A stretch of DNA of 64,000 nt. It comes from Lepidurus packardi (Eukaryota; Arthropoda; Branchiopoda; Notostraca; Triopsidae). This document shows, in pieces, positions 10,431 to 22,632 of this stretch (position 1 is the first letter of the stretch; every line of letters begins with the position of its first letter). Both the position numbers and the translations under genes were made by a program. The notes below the pieces were generated by a model. It was not told the origin of the DNA. It did not search any database and saw only the letters and a program-made list of their open reading frames with translations. The stretch lies in assembly GCA_023053545.1 (NCBI GenBank), contig JAKZAN010000006.1, positions 3,849,001 through 3,913,000 on the forward strand. Direction: 5' to 3'.

Positions 10431-12910
10431 ATGTTTAACATTGGTGGAGTGATAGGCGTCGTTATTTTTTATGTGCTCATATTGCTGGTGGGAATATGGG
10501 CGGGCCGGAAGAAAGGTACTGGAGCAGGTTCGGAAACTGAGGAAGAAGTGATGTTGGCCGGACGCAATATTGGCCTTTTTGTTGGTATTTTTACCATGAC
10601 AGGTAAGAATTCAGGGGATTGAGACTCCTGCTGCAGAAAGGTACTAAAATCCATTCGGGTTTCTTTACACAATAAGCCACTTGGGTGGGAGGAGGCTATA
10701 TTTGCGGTACAGCAGAAGAAATTTACGGACGCGGGATTGTGTGGTGCCAAGCACCATTCGGCTATGCACTATCGCTCGTATTTGGTGGCTTCCTGTTTGC
10801 TAATAAGATGCGAGAACAGGGCTACATTACTATGCTTGATCCCTTGCAAGACAATTTCGGTGGGCGAATGGGAGGATTACTCTTTATCCCTGCTCTCTCC
10901 GGTGAAGTGTTTTGGTCGGCTGCCACCTTAGCTGCACTGGGTAAAAATCCTTTTCCTAAAAAAAATCGCCCAGCTCCGCCTTCTGCATGCTAAATTAATC
11001 ATCTCTTCGTGTTAATGGCGACAGGTTCCACCATCAGTGTCATTATCGATATCGACGTCTCCGTGAGCGTGATAGTCTCTGCTTGCATAGCTATTTTCTA
11101 CACCTTGTTCGGTGGCCTTTATTCTGTGGCGTATACGGACGTCATTCAACTCTTTTTCATCTTTATTGGCCTCGTAAGTCTTTCAAGACCAGCCATAGTT
11201 GGAACAGATTTAGTAATGGTAGACATGACATAGTGGATAAGTATTCCTTTTGCTGTAACTCATCCTGCTGTCGGATCCTTATCACCCCAAAATACCGACT
11301 GGATTGGTACCGTGGACCCGGACTATTACGGCCAGTACTTTGATTATGCGATGCTGCTAGTTTTCGGCGGTATTCCATGGCAGGTAAATGTAGCTCATAC
11401 TAATGGACTAGAGACTTGATTACTCGCATTATTGCTCAATTGCGTCAATCCACTTTTCCCTTTTAAAATATTTAAGGCGTACTTTCAACGTGTACTGTCC
11501 AGCAAAACTGCATCAGGAGCCCAAATCTTGTCTTACGTGGCAGCTGTGGGTTGCTTCGTAATGGCTATCCCTTGTGTTATCGTAGGAGCCGTTGCCAAGG
11601 CTACAGGTACTGTATTTATAGAAAACAGAAATTGTCATAGATTTTAATGCCTGTCGCATTATTACTTAATTACTCGCTACACGAAAACTTTTCTTGTGTC
11701 CTAATGCAGCGTGGAATGAAACTGATTACCAAGGAAACTACCCACTAGAACCCGAACAAGCTCGCATGGTATTGCCTTTAGTTTTACAGTACCTAACACC
11801 TGGGTATATCTCGTTCTGCGGTCTTGGGGCAGTCTCAGCTGCTACCATGTCTTCAGCGGACTCCTCAGTGTTCGGAGCTTCTTCAATGTTCGCCCGTAAC
11901 GTGTATAAGCTGATATTTCGACAGCAGGTATGCCACAAAACTCCACGCTAATGATATAATACACTGAGCTAATGGAATTCATGGGGAAAGGCGTCTGAGC
12001 ACGAAATCGTGTGGGTAATGCGGATCTCAATTTTGATATTCGGTACTTTGGCGACGATAATGGCTTTAACCGTTCAAACCATCTATGGTTTGTGGTAAGT
12101 TATTTTTTTTCCTCATCGAATGAAGAATGTCGTGGTACTTTCTCCTCACCTCAACAATGCATAACTTGATTTCCTTGTTTTTCTCTCAATGCCTACTTCC
12201 AAATAGCAACCCATTTCAAACTCTTTAATCGTTTATCAAGGTACTTGTGCTCGGATTTGGTGTACGTTATTTTGTTCCCACAATTGCTCATGGTGGTTCA
12301 CTTCAAGCACCACTGCAATACTTACGGAAGTTTAGCTTCATACATTCTCGGGCTATTTGTCCGCATTTCGGGTGGTGAGCCTCTTCTGCATTTACCTCCC
12401 TTGATCCACTATCCAGGATGGAATGGTACGGAGCAACTGTTCCCGTTCCGTACTTTCGCCATGGTGATATCCTTGATTGCCATTATTGTCTTCTCAATGG
12501 TAACGCGCCATCTTTTCGAGTCCGGCAAGCTAGCACCCAAATACGACTTTTTGCAATGCGTCGTCAATATTCCGGAAGACGTAGTGCGCGTAGGTGAGCC
12601 CCAAGAAGGCGAAATGACTGCCATGAGCAACTTGGAAGTCAAAACTTATTGTTCAATTGATGAAATGAACGGCCGCGTAAATCCTGCACTCACTTTGGGA
12701 AGCGACTCTGAAGAAGATATCGAAGCGGCTACCAATAAAGGTTCCTTGATTCGGTCCAGTAAACGTAAAGGTAGCAACAGTAGTCGAAATAGCGTGCCTC
12801 CGACTGCCTCAGCATTTGTGGATCCCCGACGACAAAGTGTACGCTCGCAGACCAGTACTACTACATCACCAGCTAAAGGGAAACTAGGCGAGATCCAAAC
12901 CACATTCTAA
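10431..12910 (+). CDS. ChT: High-affinity sodium-dependent choline transporter (SLC5A7/CHT1 family)
   Basis: Takes choline back into cholinergic terminals with Na+ and Cl-, the rate-limiting step for acetylcholine synthesis. Eight coding exons join in frame: 10431-10602, 10677-10940, 11025-11173, 11234-11383, 11477-11606, 11710-11927, 11991-12094 and 12241-12910, giving 618 aa against about 580 in vertebrate CHT1. Family blocks are present in order: [10 protein letters not shown] and [15 protein letters not shown] near the N-terminus, [94 protein letters not shown], and [18 protein letters not shown]. The cytosolic tail is longer than usual, Ser-rich and acidic ([15 protein letters not shown]). 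The initiator lies 22 nt inside an exon that starts at 10409, so the 5' leader is spliced. It is on the same strand as VAChT and ChAT. Confidence 0.96.
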
Positions 12911-12929
12911 TTCCTGGTGCATTCCATGA

Positions 12930-12935
12930 AATAAA
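12930..12935 (+). terminator. Candidate polyadenylation signal of ChT
   Basis: AATAAA lies 20 nt after the stop codon. That is close, so a more distal site may be the main one. Confidence 0.4.
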
Positions 12936-13764
12936 CCACCTGCTAGTCCCCGCTATAGTTTTACGTTTTAGCAATAGAAAGACTTTATCGATGTTAACGT
13001 AAAAGCAAGAACATGTCAGTTCATGCTAATAAGGGCCTGCCCAAACCATAGTCTCATTTGCAACGGCAATAACACTGTTATTGGTATTCGGTACTTTTCA
13101 ATAGTTCATTCTCCAAAACCCTCGCAAACATAAACTTGAATGTGATGTTTCCCGGCCTATCCGTGTTTGCCGTACTGCTAACTGGAGAAATTTGACGTTT
13201 CCATGTGGTAATTCTAGTTGAACATTACTAAGTGTAAGAAGAGATTAGACTTGGAAACTAAGAAGCAATTGTTCTTCTGACTCACTCGCCCTCTGGAGAA
13301 GCAACAGCGCACAGCTCCTTATGTACTAACGTATAAACCCGAGCAAATGGGACTAAAATGGACAATTACGGTACACAATGCTACCCATTAGTCCGCAAGA
13401 ATGAAACAACACTCTGAAAGTACCCCATTAAGCCACAGAAGCCAATAATAGCTCGTAACATAGCGTATCTTTTTCTGAATTACTGTCACGTAACATTTGT
13501 TTGATGGTTGTTATACGTTATACAAATACTTTAGATGTTACCGACAAACAAATGAGAGAATATATTTGATGTGCGAAAATAAAACAGATTCTTGGTAACC
13601 ATAAATATTTTTTTTCTAAATAACGTTTACAGTAGAGGAAAATTTGTATTTCAAATATATTGTTCTGTTCGCTTGAGAAGGAGTTACAATGAGTATTAAA
13701 GGATTTGGTTGAAGGCGATCCAAGTTGAGATAGCTCGATTGGTTTCCAGCCTGCAGAATACCCT
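12936..13764. other. Converging 3' flanks of ChT and the Gly-rich gene
   Basis: The region is AT-rich and has no supported reading frame. It should contain the 3' UTRs of the two convergent neighbours. I saw no clear minus-strand AATAAA for the Gly-rich gene. Confidence 0.5.
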
Positions 13765-15206
13765 TTAGCGTCCATAGCCAGAAGAAGAACCGCCTCCAAC
13801 GTACACCGGAGCGGCGTAGGTAGGAACGGGGACTTTAACGGGTGCTGCCCCATAAATAGGGGTAGCATAAGATGCACCACCATAAGTACCGCCACTAACT
13901 GGAACAAACCCTCCATGGCTACCGCCGCCATATCCTCCACCGATACCCCCGTGACCGCTTCCAATGCCTCCATGACCACCGCTTCCATATCCGCCACTAA
14001 TACCTCCATGACCGCCCCCGATAGCTCCACCGTGACCACTGCCGCCATATCCGCCCCCGATACCTCCATGGCCACCGCCGATAGCTCCGCCACCATATCC
14101 GCCGCCAATAGAGCCACCGTGAGCGCTTCCGCCATATCCGCCTCCAATACCTCCGTGACCACCGCCGATAGCTCCGCCACCGTATCCGCCTCCAATACCT
14201 CCATGGCCACCGCCGACAGCTCCACCATAACCGCCTCCGATGCCTCCATGGCCACCTCCAATAGCTCCACCGTGACCACCTCCATATCCGCCTCCAATTG
14301 CTCCACCCTGACCGCCTCCATATCCGCCCCCAATTCCTCCATGGCCCCCGCTGATAGCTCCACCGTGTCCGCCACTGCCATATCCTCCCCCGATAGCTCC
14401 ACCATGGCCTCCACCGCCATATCCGCCCCCGATACCTCCATGGCTACCACCAATAGCTCCTCCATGACCACCGCCATATCCGCCCCCAATACCTCCATGA
14501 CCCCCTCCGATAGCTCCGCCGTGACCGCCGCTTCCATATCCGCCCCCAATACCTCCATGACCCCCTCCGATAGCTCCACCGTGGCCACCGCTTCCATATC
14601 CGCCCCCAATACCTCCATGACCCCCTCCGATAGCTCCACCGTGGCCGCCGCTTCCATATCCGCCTCCAATACCGCCACCATAACCGCCGCCATGGCCACC
14701 TCCAATAGCTCCATGGTTGCCACCACCGCCAAGAGAAGATCCACCGTAACCACCAGATCCTTTGCCACCGTGACCGCCAACAACTCCCACACTTCCGTAT
14801 GCTGGGGCATAACTACTTCCTAGTGCGGCTCCACCATGGGAAGCTCCGCCACCGTAACCCCCGCCGAGTCCTCCGCCATAGCTTCCCCCACCAACTCCAC
14901 CTACTCCGGCGCCGTAGACACTTCCAGTGTCAAAGCTATCCCCTCCGCCTCCATAACTAGCTGTTAATAAAAAAGAAATAAATAAATAGCCGTTATTCAT
15001 TATCTGTTAGCTACAAAAGAAACTTACGAGAACGCTTGGCACTTTTGTCCGCCGAGCTCTGTCCAAGGAAAATGCACAGCACCAGGACTGACGCTACCTG
15101 TGAAATAATCCCAATTAGTCACTGCTAAACGAGCAATATATCTCTATATTCGAGAATATTTTCTGTGACTAAACCTGGAATTGACATTTACCTGGAATTG
15201 CTTCAT
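13765..15206 (-). CDS. Secreted glycine-rich structural protein (GGYGGG/HGGAIGGG repeats, GYGR end)
   Basis: Exons on the minus strand are 15206-15192 (MKQFQ), 15097-15028 and 14960-13765, joining in frame to 426 aa. The second exon supplies the hydrophobic core VASVLVLCIFLGQSSA, followed by DKSAKRS, so this is a secreted protein with its signal peptide split by the first intron (phase 0); the next intron is phase 1. The mature chain is nearly all Gly with Tyr, His, Ser and Ala, in units such as HGGAIGGGHGGIGGGYG. The C-terminus is different: VPVPTYAAPVYVGGGSSSGYGR. Arthropod cuticular and other matrix proteins often have this composition and an intron after a few signal codons; no chitin-binding RR domain is present. 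It lies on the opposite strand between ChT and VAChT. The exact role is unknown. Confidence 0.82.
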
Positions 15207-15343
15207 TGTAGAGAGCTGCGCTAGGAATTCACGCAATTGCACGGAAATATAAATAGGACTTAAATACTTTAATTTGTTCTGTGAATGTTTGCTTGTGGAT
15301 GGCAGAGGCTGTTCTGGCTTGCTATACACTTTCAGTAAGTTGC

Positions 15344-15350
15344 TTTTATA
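15344..15350 (-). promoter_or_regulatory. TATA box of the Gly-rich gene
   Basis: TATAAAA on the minus strand, about 140 bp upstream of the start codon at 15206, predicts a leader of about 110 nt. Confidence 0.55.
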
Positions 15351-18300
15351 CCAACAGAATTCGCCGGTTCCAATATGGAGAAGGTGGGAGAGAAAGTGAA
15401 GCACTAATTTTTCACTAACGTTCTGTGGTCAAATAAGGTCCGGAAGAGGGGGAAGCTTTTGCTTTTCTTATACATAGTAGCGCATATTCAAAGACGGATG
15501 AAACCTGTGTTACACTTGACGTTGTCACGCAGGACGCTTTTAGTTACAAGAAAGGGCTTAAATTCGCTCCAGGAGGCATTGGCGTATGTAATCGTGGTCA
15601 TCAACAGACCAAACCTGCCTAGAGAAAGGTGTTGCTGGGCCTGTTTTTGTGCTGAGCACTTCCCCCACTTTTCAACTGCTTCCAAAATTCCAATTTTTTT
15701 ATGTGTGCAAGTCTCTACTAGATAATTCCGCCAACCTTAAAGAAAAAGGAAGATTAGTTCCCCGGAGCAGCAGGAAAAGCTCTCTTTTCATTCGTCTAGT
15801 GAGGCAAGTTGCAAATATGGGTCAGATTCGTACTTCCTGCAAGGTACGTCTGGGTGCTTAGCTTGTTGTTGAACCGAGCTAAAATTCTTCGCACTTCTAT
15901 CTTGGTTCGCATGAAGATTAGCAGTGTCTCACGATTACATTTAAGACTAGCTACCAAAAATCTTTCAATTCGACTAATATAATGAGGGAGCAAACTAACA
16001 ATGGCGTGATTCAGGTATACCAGGAAGAGAAAACTTACCTTCACGGGACATCATCAACTCACTATTTGGAATGCAAAGCGTTACGAATGTCGCAACTTGG
16101 GTTGTATAGTGAAAGTTGATATGGTAGGTAGTTCGCGCTTGAACACTGTGTTTCACGGCAAGGAAAAAGCGTAAGTAATATCATAAAATAGCTCTCAATG
16201 TTTTTTTAAACAAAAAACGTGTGATGGAAGACTGTAATTTCCTCACGGCCATGGTTCAAAATAGCGCGGCTTGTTCGACGGGTTTGGTTTCAAATTTATC
16301 TTAACTGGTGCTCCGTTATTTCATACGGAATACATCACAAGTTACACACATTGCAAATCTTGTAATAAAATTAGCTAGCGTAAGGACTTCACATGCGACT
16401 CGGTTGTTTTGGAAGTAAGATTTCTGCGTTTCTGCGAAGTGGCTGACTTATTATTTTCGTATGATACCTTGCTGAGAACATGTCAATTTTTATACTTGCT
16501 TCAACCAAAAATAGAGAAGTTGTGAAAATACAATACAATGAACCTTTCCTAGCAAGAACTGTTCCCTGAAAGATATTTTGCTTCGAACTAGGATGAAACG
16601 AAAATGGCAAACCTTCGCAATTCTGAGATACACCTTGAAGTAGACGTTGGACGACGACTACAAGTAGCTATAGTTACTTGCCTTGGTATTTATTTTTTGT
16701 GTGGAAAAAACAAAATGGCAAGACAGCTTATGACTCCATCGCTTTCAGATCGCTTATCGTACACCAGATAGAACGTCCTTGGTTGTTGGGTGAAATCTAT
16801 TTGCTTTCAAAAGTGATCCAGAGTATTCCGGATCAAATAATCTTCATGGATTCCCCGAGAGAAGGGAGCTCGCCAATGGTTTCTGACGTCAAGAGTAGAT
16901 ACTGACCAGCACGCGAACTCGATAGTTGGCGTGACCATAAACCTGCCGCGGAATACGGATCGAGCCAAGATTGTTATTGTGAGACCTGGGAGAATATCAG
17001 GCTATGTTAGCCTTAAAGGCTTCCCCTAAAAACGAAGTTTTTTACCTTCCCCGTGATCCCTGTGTTCTTTCCCTATTTTATGTATACCAACAGGGGCGCA
17101 AGCGTCTTTGTCCCAGTCAATACTTGGCATGGTCCCCCCATCATCAACACAGGTGCACCGCCCTAAGGTCTCTTCAACGTAACAACGTTACAAGTATAGC
17201 ACTGCCTCATCAATACTGCCCACTTCAAACGAATGTATATGCTGTCCAACTAATAACTGTTAACTAGTGCAGCCCACAAACCAGGAAACCACAGAAAAAC
17301 AAAAGGGAAGATTGCCCACGCTTGGACTATATCGCTGGTCATTAAGATTCCGGAAAGAAGATATACAAGCAAAACAAAGCGAAGAATCGCTTGTTTACAA
17401 ATAAGTTTCTTCACTAATTTGTTCACTTTTTTTTTGGTTTCGAATACAGATGGCAATCCGAAAGTCGTTGCTTAGAGAAAGCGTATCGCGATGTTTCCTT
17501 TTTCTGTTTGTCGCATAGACGGAATGAAAGCGTTTAGGATAATGTTTGCATCCGAAAGCTTGTATAGTTCGGATCGATGTGAAAGACCCTTTATTCAAAG
17601 TTTTTAATTGTTAGCCCAAGTTCACGTAAATATTCCGCTTTCACTTCAAAGATTAGCATTAACAAAGGTACTAAACGGGGAATACCTGGAAACTACTTAC
17701 TTACGCATTTACGTGCCCAATGACCTACTTTTGCTTGGAGGGAAATGCCAAAAACCAAACGCAATGAAACCCTTCTTTCCCTGCAAGTAGTTTAGGTGTA
17801 ATGAGCCAAAATACGAGCAAAACACACGGTTTCAACTTTCCACAGGGTTTTCCCAGGGAAGATCTTGGTATAAAAAATACTTGAGACGCTTCACTGTTGT
17901 TGTTGTCGCTAAACTTGAAAAACTCTAAAGGTACAGGACCTTTTACGAAAATCAGATTTACAAAAATACTTAACATGGAAAAGAAAATTTGTTGCTCCTT
18001 ACAACAACTTCATTTATTTTCTTATCTCATTATGCGTAGTAGCAAAGCATGTTAATATACAATACACGCAATCCTTTTCCTTTCCCCGAGTCTCATACGA
18101 GAAAAAAGATTGCAGACTTAATTGCCACTTGTGTACTTCTGTACTCCTGGTATACTTGATTGCTTGGACCCAGGAAAAAAAGAAAGAAAACGGTTATACT
18201 TGTACTAAGGTAAACGCAAAAGGGCTTTGGTTTTATTTGTTGGCGACGACATTAAAATAAGACTTCAAGATGGTAATACCACGCGCACTACATGAGTGAC

Positions 18301-20952
18301 CCAGATCCCGATCTCACGTTACAACACAACACCACGTTTTCCTTGACATAAGACCGAGAAGTACTTAAAAATACACATTTTACGAGCTTCCGCCCGTGTT
18401 CGATACAAATTTCGAAGGTAATCTCTAAAGCAATATGGTTTACTTACTAGGTAATTCGAAAGGACGAGTCAGTTACGAAATTCTCTTCGCTTTATAGTGA
18501 TTACATGACCTAAAGAATGAAAATAACAGGCATAACGCATAAAAGCGTATCGGACAACCTTAGCTTATGTGTTCTCCGGTAAATCCAAGTGAAGGGCAGA
18601 AGGTAACAAAGTGAAGGTTTGGGCACCAATAAAAGAAGTGGCGATGGTCGCTGAGAAAGCCGTGTGATTCCGCTTTTCTTAGGATATAGCAGGTAGAAGA
18701 CACGGATGAGGAACAGCGAGAGTAAGAGCTCCACGGGTTTCACAACGAACCCAGAAACCATAGCACAACGGTCGCATCAAGCCCTCTGTTTCTAGTCACT
18801 ACTTTTTCTGCCTTTCACTGTCACCGAACAAAGGGCCCCTATTTCTGATTCTTACGCCTGTCCTTTTTGTTGAATAGTTAGCCTTCAGAGGAACCATAAA
18901 AATCATAGGTATTAAGGTCACGAAGCCATCTTCAAATTTATATAAAGTGCTAACTTCGCAACGTTACGGCTCCGCTCATAATCCAAGGAAGAGAAAGTGC
19001 GCGAATAGGAGCACAATTCTTAACACACGACAAGGAAGATGACTACGTAGTTCCTTAGTCCTTAAAAACGAAATTGGCTAAGGAGAAAACGGAAAGCGTA
19101 GCTATAGCTTAAATGAAACGAGTCTCACACCTTTATGTTCCGCAAAACTTGTCTAGAGCGTATCTATTACTGCAGATCTTATTGCGCATCTTTTTGCAGA
19201 TCATCCATGCTTTTTTAGAATTTCTATGTACCGAAACAAGTCTACATTTTCTCAATGAGCTCTACTTGTCTCCATTTATTAGAAAAAAGTATTCTGAAAA
19301 CGAGATCTAAGTTGCACTGGACTGCTCCTCTTATTAGAAAAAAGTATTCTGAAAATTAGATCTAAGTTGCACTGGACTGCTCCCAAGTAAAACGAAGTCC
19401 ACCAATGTGCAGCTGCACGAAGCGATATATCCTGAATGTGCAATCTGCATGATAACCTAAATTTGTTGAACGGAAATTACTGTGGGAACCTAAAAAACTA
19501 AATCGATAAAAACAAAGCAAGCAAAACGGATCACACGACTTTGTCCGATCTTTGCCCTAATTGTCCAACTTTCTGTTTCAAAATAACTGACCTGGAAAGT
19601 AATCTATATACCGAAGCCCCAGAAAGATGCACGAGTTGGATTCACGAAGACAACAAAGGTGAGCTAACGTTAGCATAGACAGCTGAAGACCACCACTCAC
19701 TACTTTCACTTTACTTTAGCGTTACGAGCCCAAAAATTCCCAAAGTCCCGAGGACTACGCTCTTACTGCCTTTCTATCTCTTTCAAATCCTCTGTGTACC
19801 AACTAAGGACTCGCGCACTTTATGCGACCTTAGAAAATTAAAAAAAGATCTTCGTTTGCAGGATGAGCCAGCGGTTTTCTCTTTACGCATCTTTTATGCG
19901 ACATACCCAGCAAGAGTTCGTGGTTTGTTTGTTTTCATTACTTTACACTTCTAAAACTCGTAATTTTTTTTAAAAGACATAAATCCCTTCTGCCGAGGCG
20001 TCTTTTCTATTTTACAGGCAAGTAAAAGCTTCTCACGCATGGAAACAAAACTAAACCACGATTTTTCTGCATTGGAGAACCTCCGATCATCATCGGGTAA
20101 TACCCGGGTGCGGTCACTCGGTTGCGGAAGAAATTGTGTCGCTTTCTCTAAGTGAATTAGTGCGATATGTTCAGAAGAAGTCAAAGGGACTTGTCTACTT
20201 GTTTCTATTTCTCTTTTCTCCTGTGAAGCTGCTCGTACAGTGCGTTTACGTAGTGGTAACCTACACTTCGTTTCCTATATATCAAATCATCCGTGTCCCT
20301 GTCTCGGAGAGTGTTCACATACAAAGAAGCCTTTGGGTTAGGCCTTGGCAGCAAATAAAGCATGGGAATGGTCAACCAAGCTAACAGACTCGGTAACGCA
20401 CCCAAGTGTAAGAAAAAATACTTCTGCTTCTTTAACTTCTTCTTTCCCTGCAGGCCTGGCTTCATATCGTAAAAAATACAGATCAACAGGGTATATATGT
20501 CAAGGATTTTTTCTACTTAAAAGTCTTTAAAGAGGAGATGTAAGGTTAATATAATTTTCATTTAAAAAGTAGAAGCTCCGGTCAAGCTGAAGTCATGTAA
20601 CGAAAAGGCAAAGCTTTCCTTTGTCAGGAAAAGCTTACGTCGCTGGAGATTGAGAAAGGGCAAAGTTGTAAATTTCAAAACAGGTAAAAAAAAAAGCAGC
20701 TAACACGTCCTGGCGAGGCTAAAATGTCGGATTGGACGGGGCCGCTCCGAGAGGAAGATGCTCCAATGATGTTCTCTTTAGATGAGGACTGCAGACAAAG
20801 TGAAAGTAAGCCTACTTCAAAACAGAAAGAGAGTCGGAAGGAAACGCCACGTTTTTTCATGGTTTGTAACGTTACTTCGTTACTTTGTATCCGTTGACGG
20901 TACTGGATAGCAAGTTATTACTTCGGACCTAAACAAATCATCTTTAGCTGAA
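15351..20952. other. Long intergenic stretch without a supported gene
   Basis: Open frames here are short (88 codons or fewer), without splice support, and their translations look random. The only structure I saw is a 55-bp tandem duplication at 19276-19383, listed separately. Regulatory DNA of the flanking genes is possible but I could not identify any. Confidence 0.5.
19276..19383. repeat. Tandem duplication, 55-bp period, two copies
   Basis: Two units beginning TTATTAGAAAAAAGTATTCT (19276 and 19331) differ at only a few positions near their middle. They do not overlap any supported gene. Confidence 0.85.
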
Positions 20953-20961
20953 GTTCTAATT

Positions 20962-21343
20962 TTTATTTGAATTAAGCCTCGTAGGCTTACGCCTATTGCT
21001 GGCTTCTATTCTTCTTACAATTGCACAAGATTAAAAACAAAAACAAGAAAGAACATTAAAAAAACAAGAAATAACATTAACATTAATTGACTTGACGTTA
21101 ACTGCAATAAAAAGAGGTGCGCTAAGGCACGTTGGGTGGATAAGGGGGGAGGGAATATGTCTACATCTTGACTGCTTTCTCCATAAATGTGACTAATGCT
21201 GTATAGAATTGTCGGTTCATGAAGAGTTCTTGTATGTTAAAGGGCAAACGAAGGATGCTCAATTCCCTCAACAAGGTTGCTCTCTCCCTGTTCAGATTTC
21301 GGCAGTGAAAAAGAAAGTGCGTAAGGTCTAATTGTATACTGAC
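20962..21343 (-). mobile_element. 5'-truncated non-LTR retrotransposon copy with target-site duplication
   Basis: On the minus strand, 21343 to 21161 encodes about 60 residues ending in a stop. They include THFLFHCRNLNRERATLL, the C-terminal H-x3-C knuckle and following ER/LL residues typical of the ORF2 end of jockey/CR1/R1-like elements. A 3' UTR of about 200 bp follows and ends in AAATAAAAA. The 9-bp sequence GTTCTAATT flanks the copy at 20953-20961 and 21344-21352, which is a target-site duplication. Everything upstream of the tail is missing, so the copy is dead on arrival. The exact clade cannot be told from this fragment. Confidence 0.75.
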
Positions 21344-21352
21344 GTTCTAATT

Positions 21353-22493
21353 GTATAATAAAAGCTCTGAGCGCAAGTTTCAATCATTCAAATGCCTTTC
21401 TAATTAAAAAAATCAATAATAGAGAACATGAGTTGATAATGCATCAATAAAGCCAACGGCTCATTAAAAATACAATATTTGTGTTACTGCGCTTATTTTT
21501 GGATGTTGGAAATAAAAACATTCATTCAGAATATCCCAACAGCTACATCGGCGACCTATAATGGGAGTGAAAGTTTCTGTTTACGCTATGCGCAATTTCA
21601 GTACAGGAGTGAAGAGTAAAGTTATGCAGGGAAGAAGCACGCAAAGCAGCGGTTTGAGTTGCACCCTGGATGTTCGCAAGGTTTGTCGAAACTACTCAGA
21701 CATGCCTACTGATGTTTCTAAATCTGTTTACGACCGGTAAGAAACCTTTCCGGACTAGAAATTCGGGGATCAGCAGAAATGAACATTACTGTCCTTGAAG
21801 ACGTTTCCTTGACCCACTTGGGACCAAGGAAGAGAGGGAGGGGGATGCGAAGAAGATGCCAGCATCAGCCCTGTCTTCGTAGAGTTCACTATTGGGCAAT
21901 AATAACTTTCGAACTCCAACCTGTTTAACTTTGGCAAGTCTACCACCACATCCTTCCAGGTCTTTCAAGTGTAGCCTTTGGATTTCGTAATATCGGTTAT
22001 GCTAAATCTTAATACGTGGTTAGCAAGGCTTTCTTTAGAGGGGCACGCTGACTAAAACTGTTCTAAGAGTTCCACAACTTTTGAATAGGCGAATCTTTCC
22101 TTAGGATTAATTGAGAGCGGACTTCAGCGAATACAATGTTTACTAAATTTGGAGAAGCTACGTAGCTTCTCCTAATTTCTAAGAATTTAATAAGCTGTCA
22201 CTATGAAATACACCAACTAAGCTCTCTGGATGCTGTGCAGTATGTAGAATTTGACTTTCTCATTAGTAAAGAAAACGCAAGTGAAGAACAGTTAGTGACT
22301 TTCTCTGTAAGGGGACTTGTAATGCTAACATATATCTTAAGGGAGAAAGACGCTAGGTAAAAGACCAAGGCATGTGTGCCCTATGTAATATCATATGGTT
22401 GACGAAGACCCGTGTTCATGCCCCAGAGGCGGAGGATCCTCCCATTCCACTCGTACAACTCTCTCTTCGGCTTCATACCTGTATTGTCTCACC
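21353..22493. other. Intergenic, upstream of the Pro/Gly-rich gene
   Basis: No supported gene. The last part is presumably the promoter-proximal region of the gene that follows. Confidence 0.45.
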
Positions 22494-22532
22494 TATATAA
22501 GATCCTCTGCTAGAAGCAAAAGAACATTCAGT
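22494..22532 (+). promoter_or_regulatory. Core promoter: TATA box plus TCAGT initiator
   Basis: TATATAA at 22494-22500 is followed by an arthropod-type initiator TCAGT at 22528-22532, with about 30-36 nt between them as expected. The predicted leader to the ATG at 22633 is about 103 nt. Confidence 0.65.
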
Positions 22533-22632
22533 GAATCGGATTCCACATCGCAGCACAAGTTCCCACAACTTCCTACTCAGTGCGTGGCAGTCTTAGCTTA
22601 CAAAGACAAGACATATTTTTTTTTAAAAAAAT

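Noticed and set aside
13915-14823. Long plus-strand Thr/Ser/Ala-rich open frame
   Set aside because: It is the exact antisense of the Gly-rich gene; repeat DNA lacking stops in one frame often lacks them on the other strand. The minus strand has signal peptide, splice sites and a TATA box.
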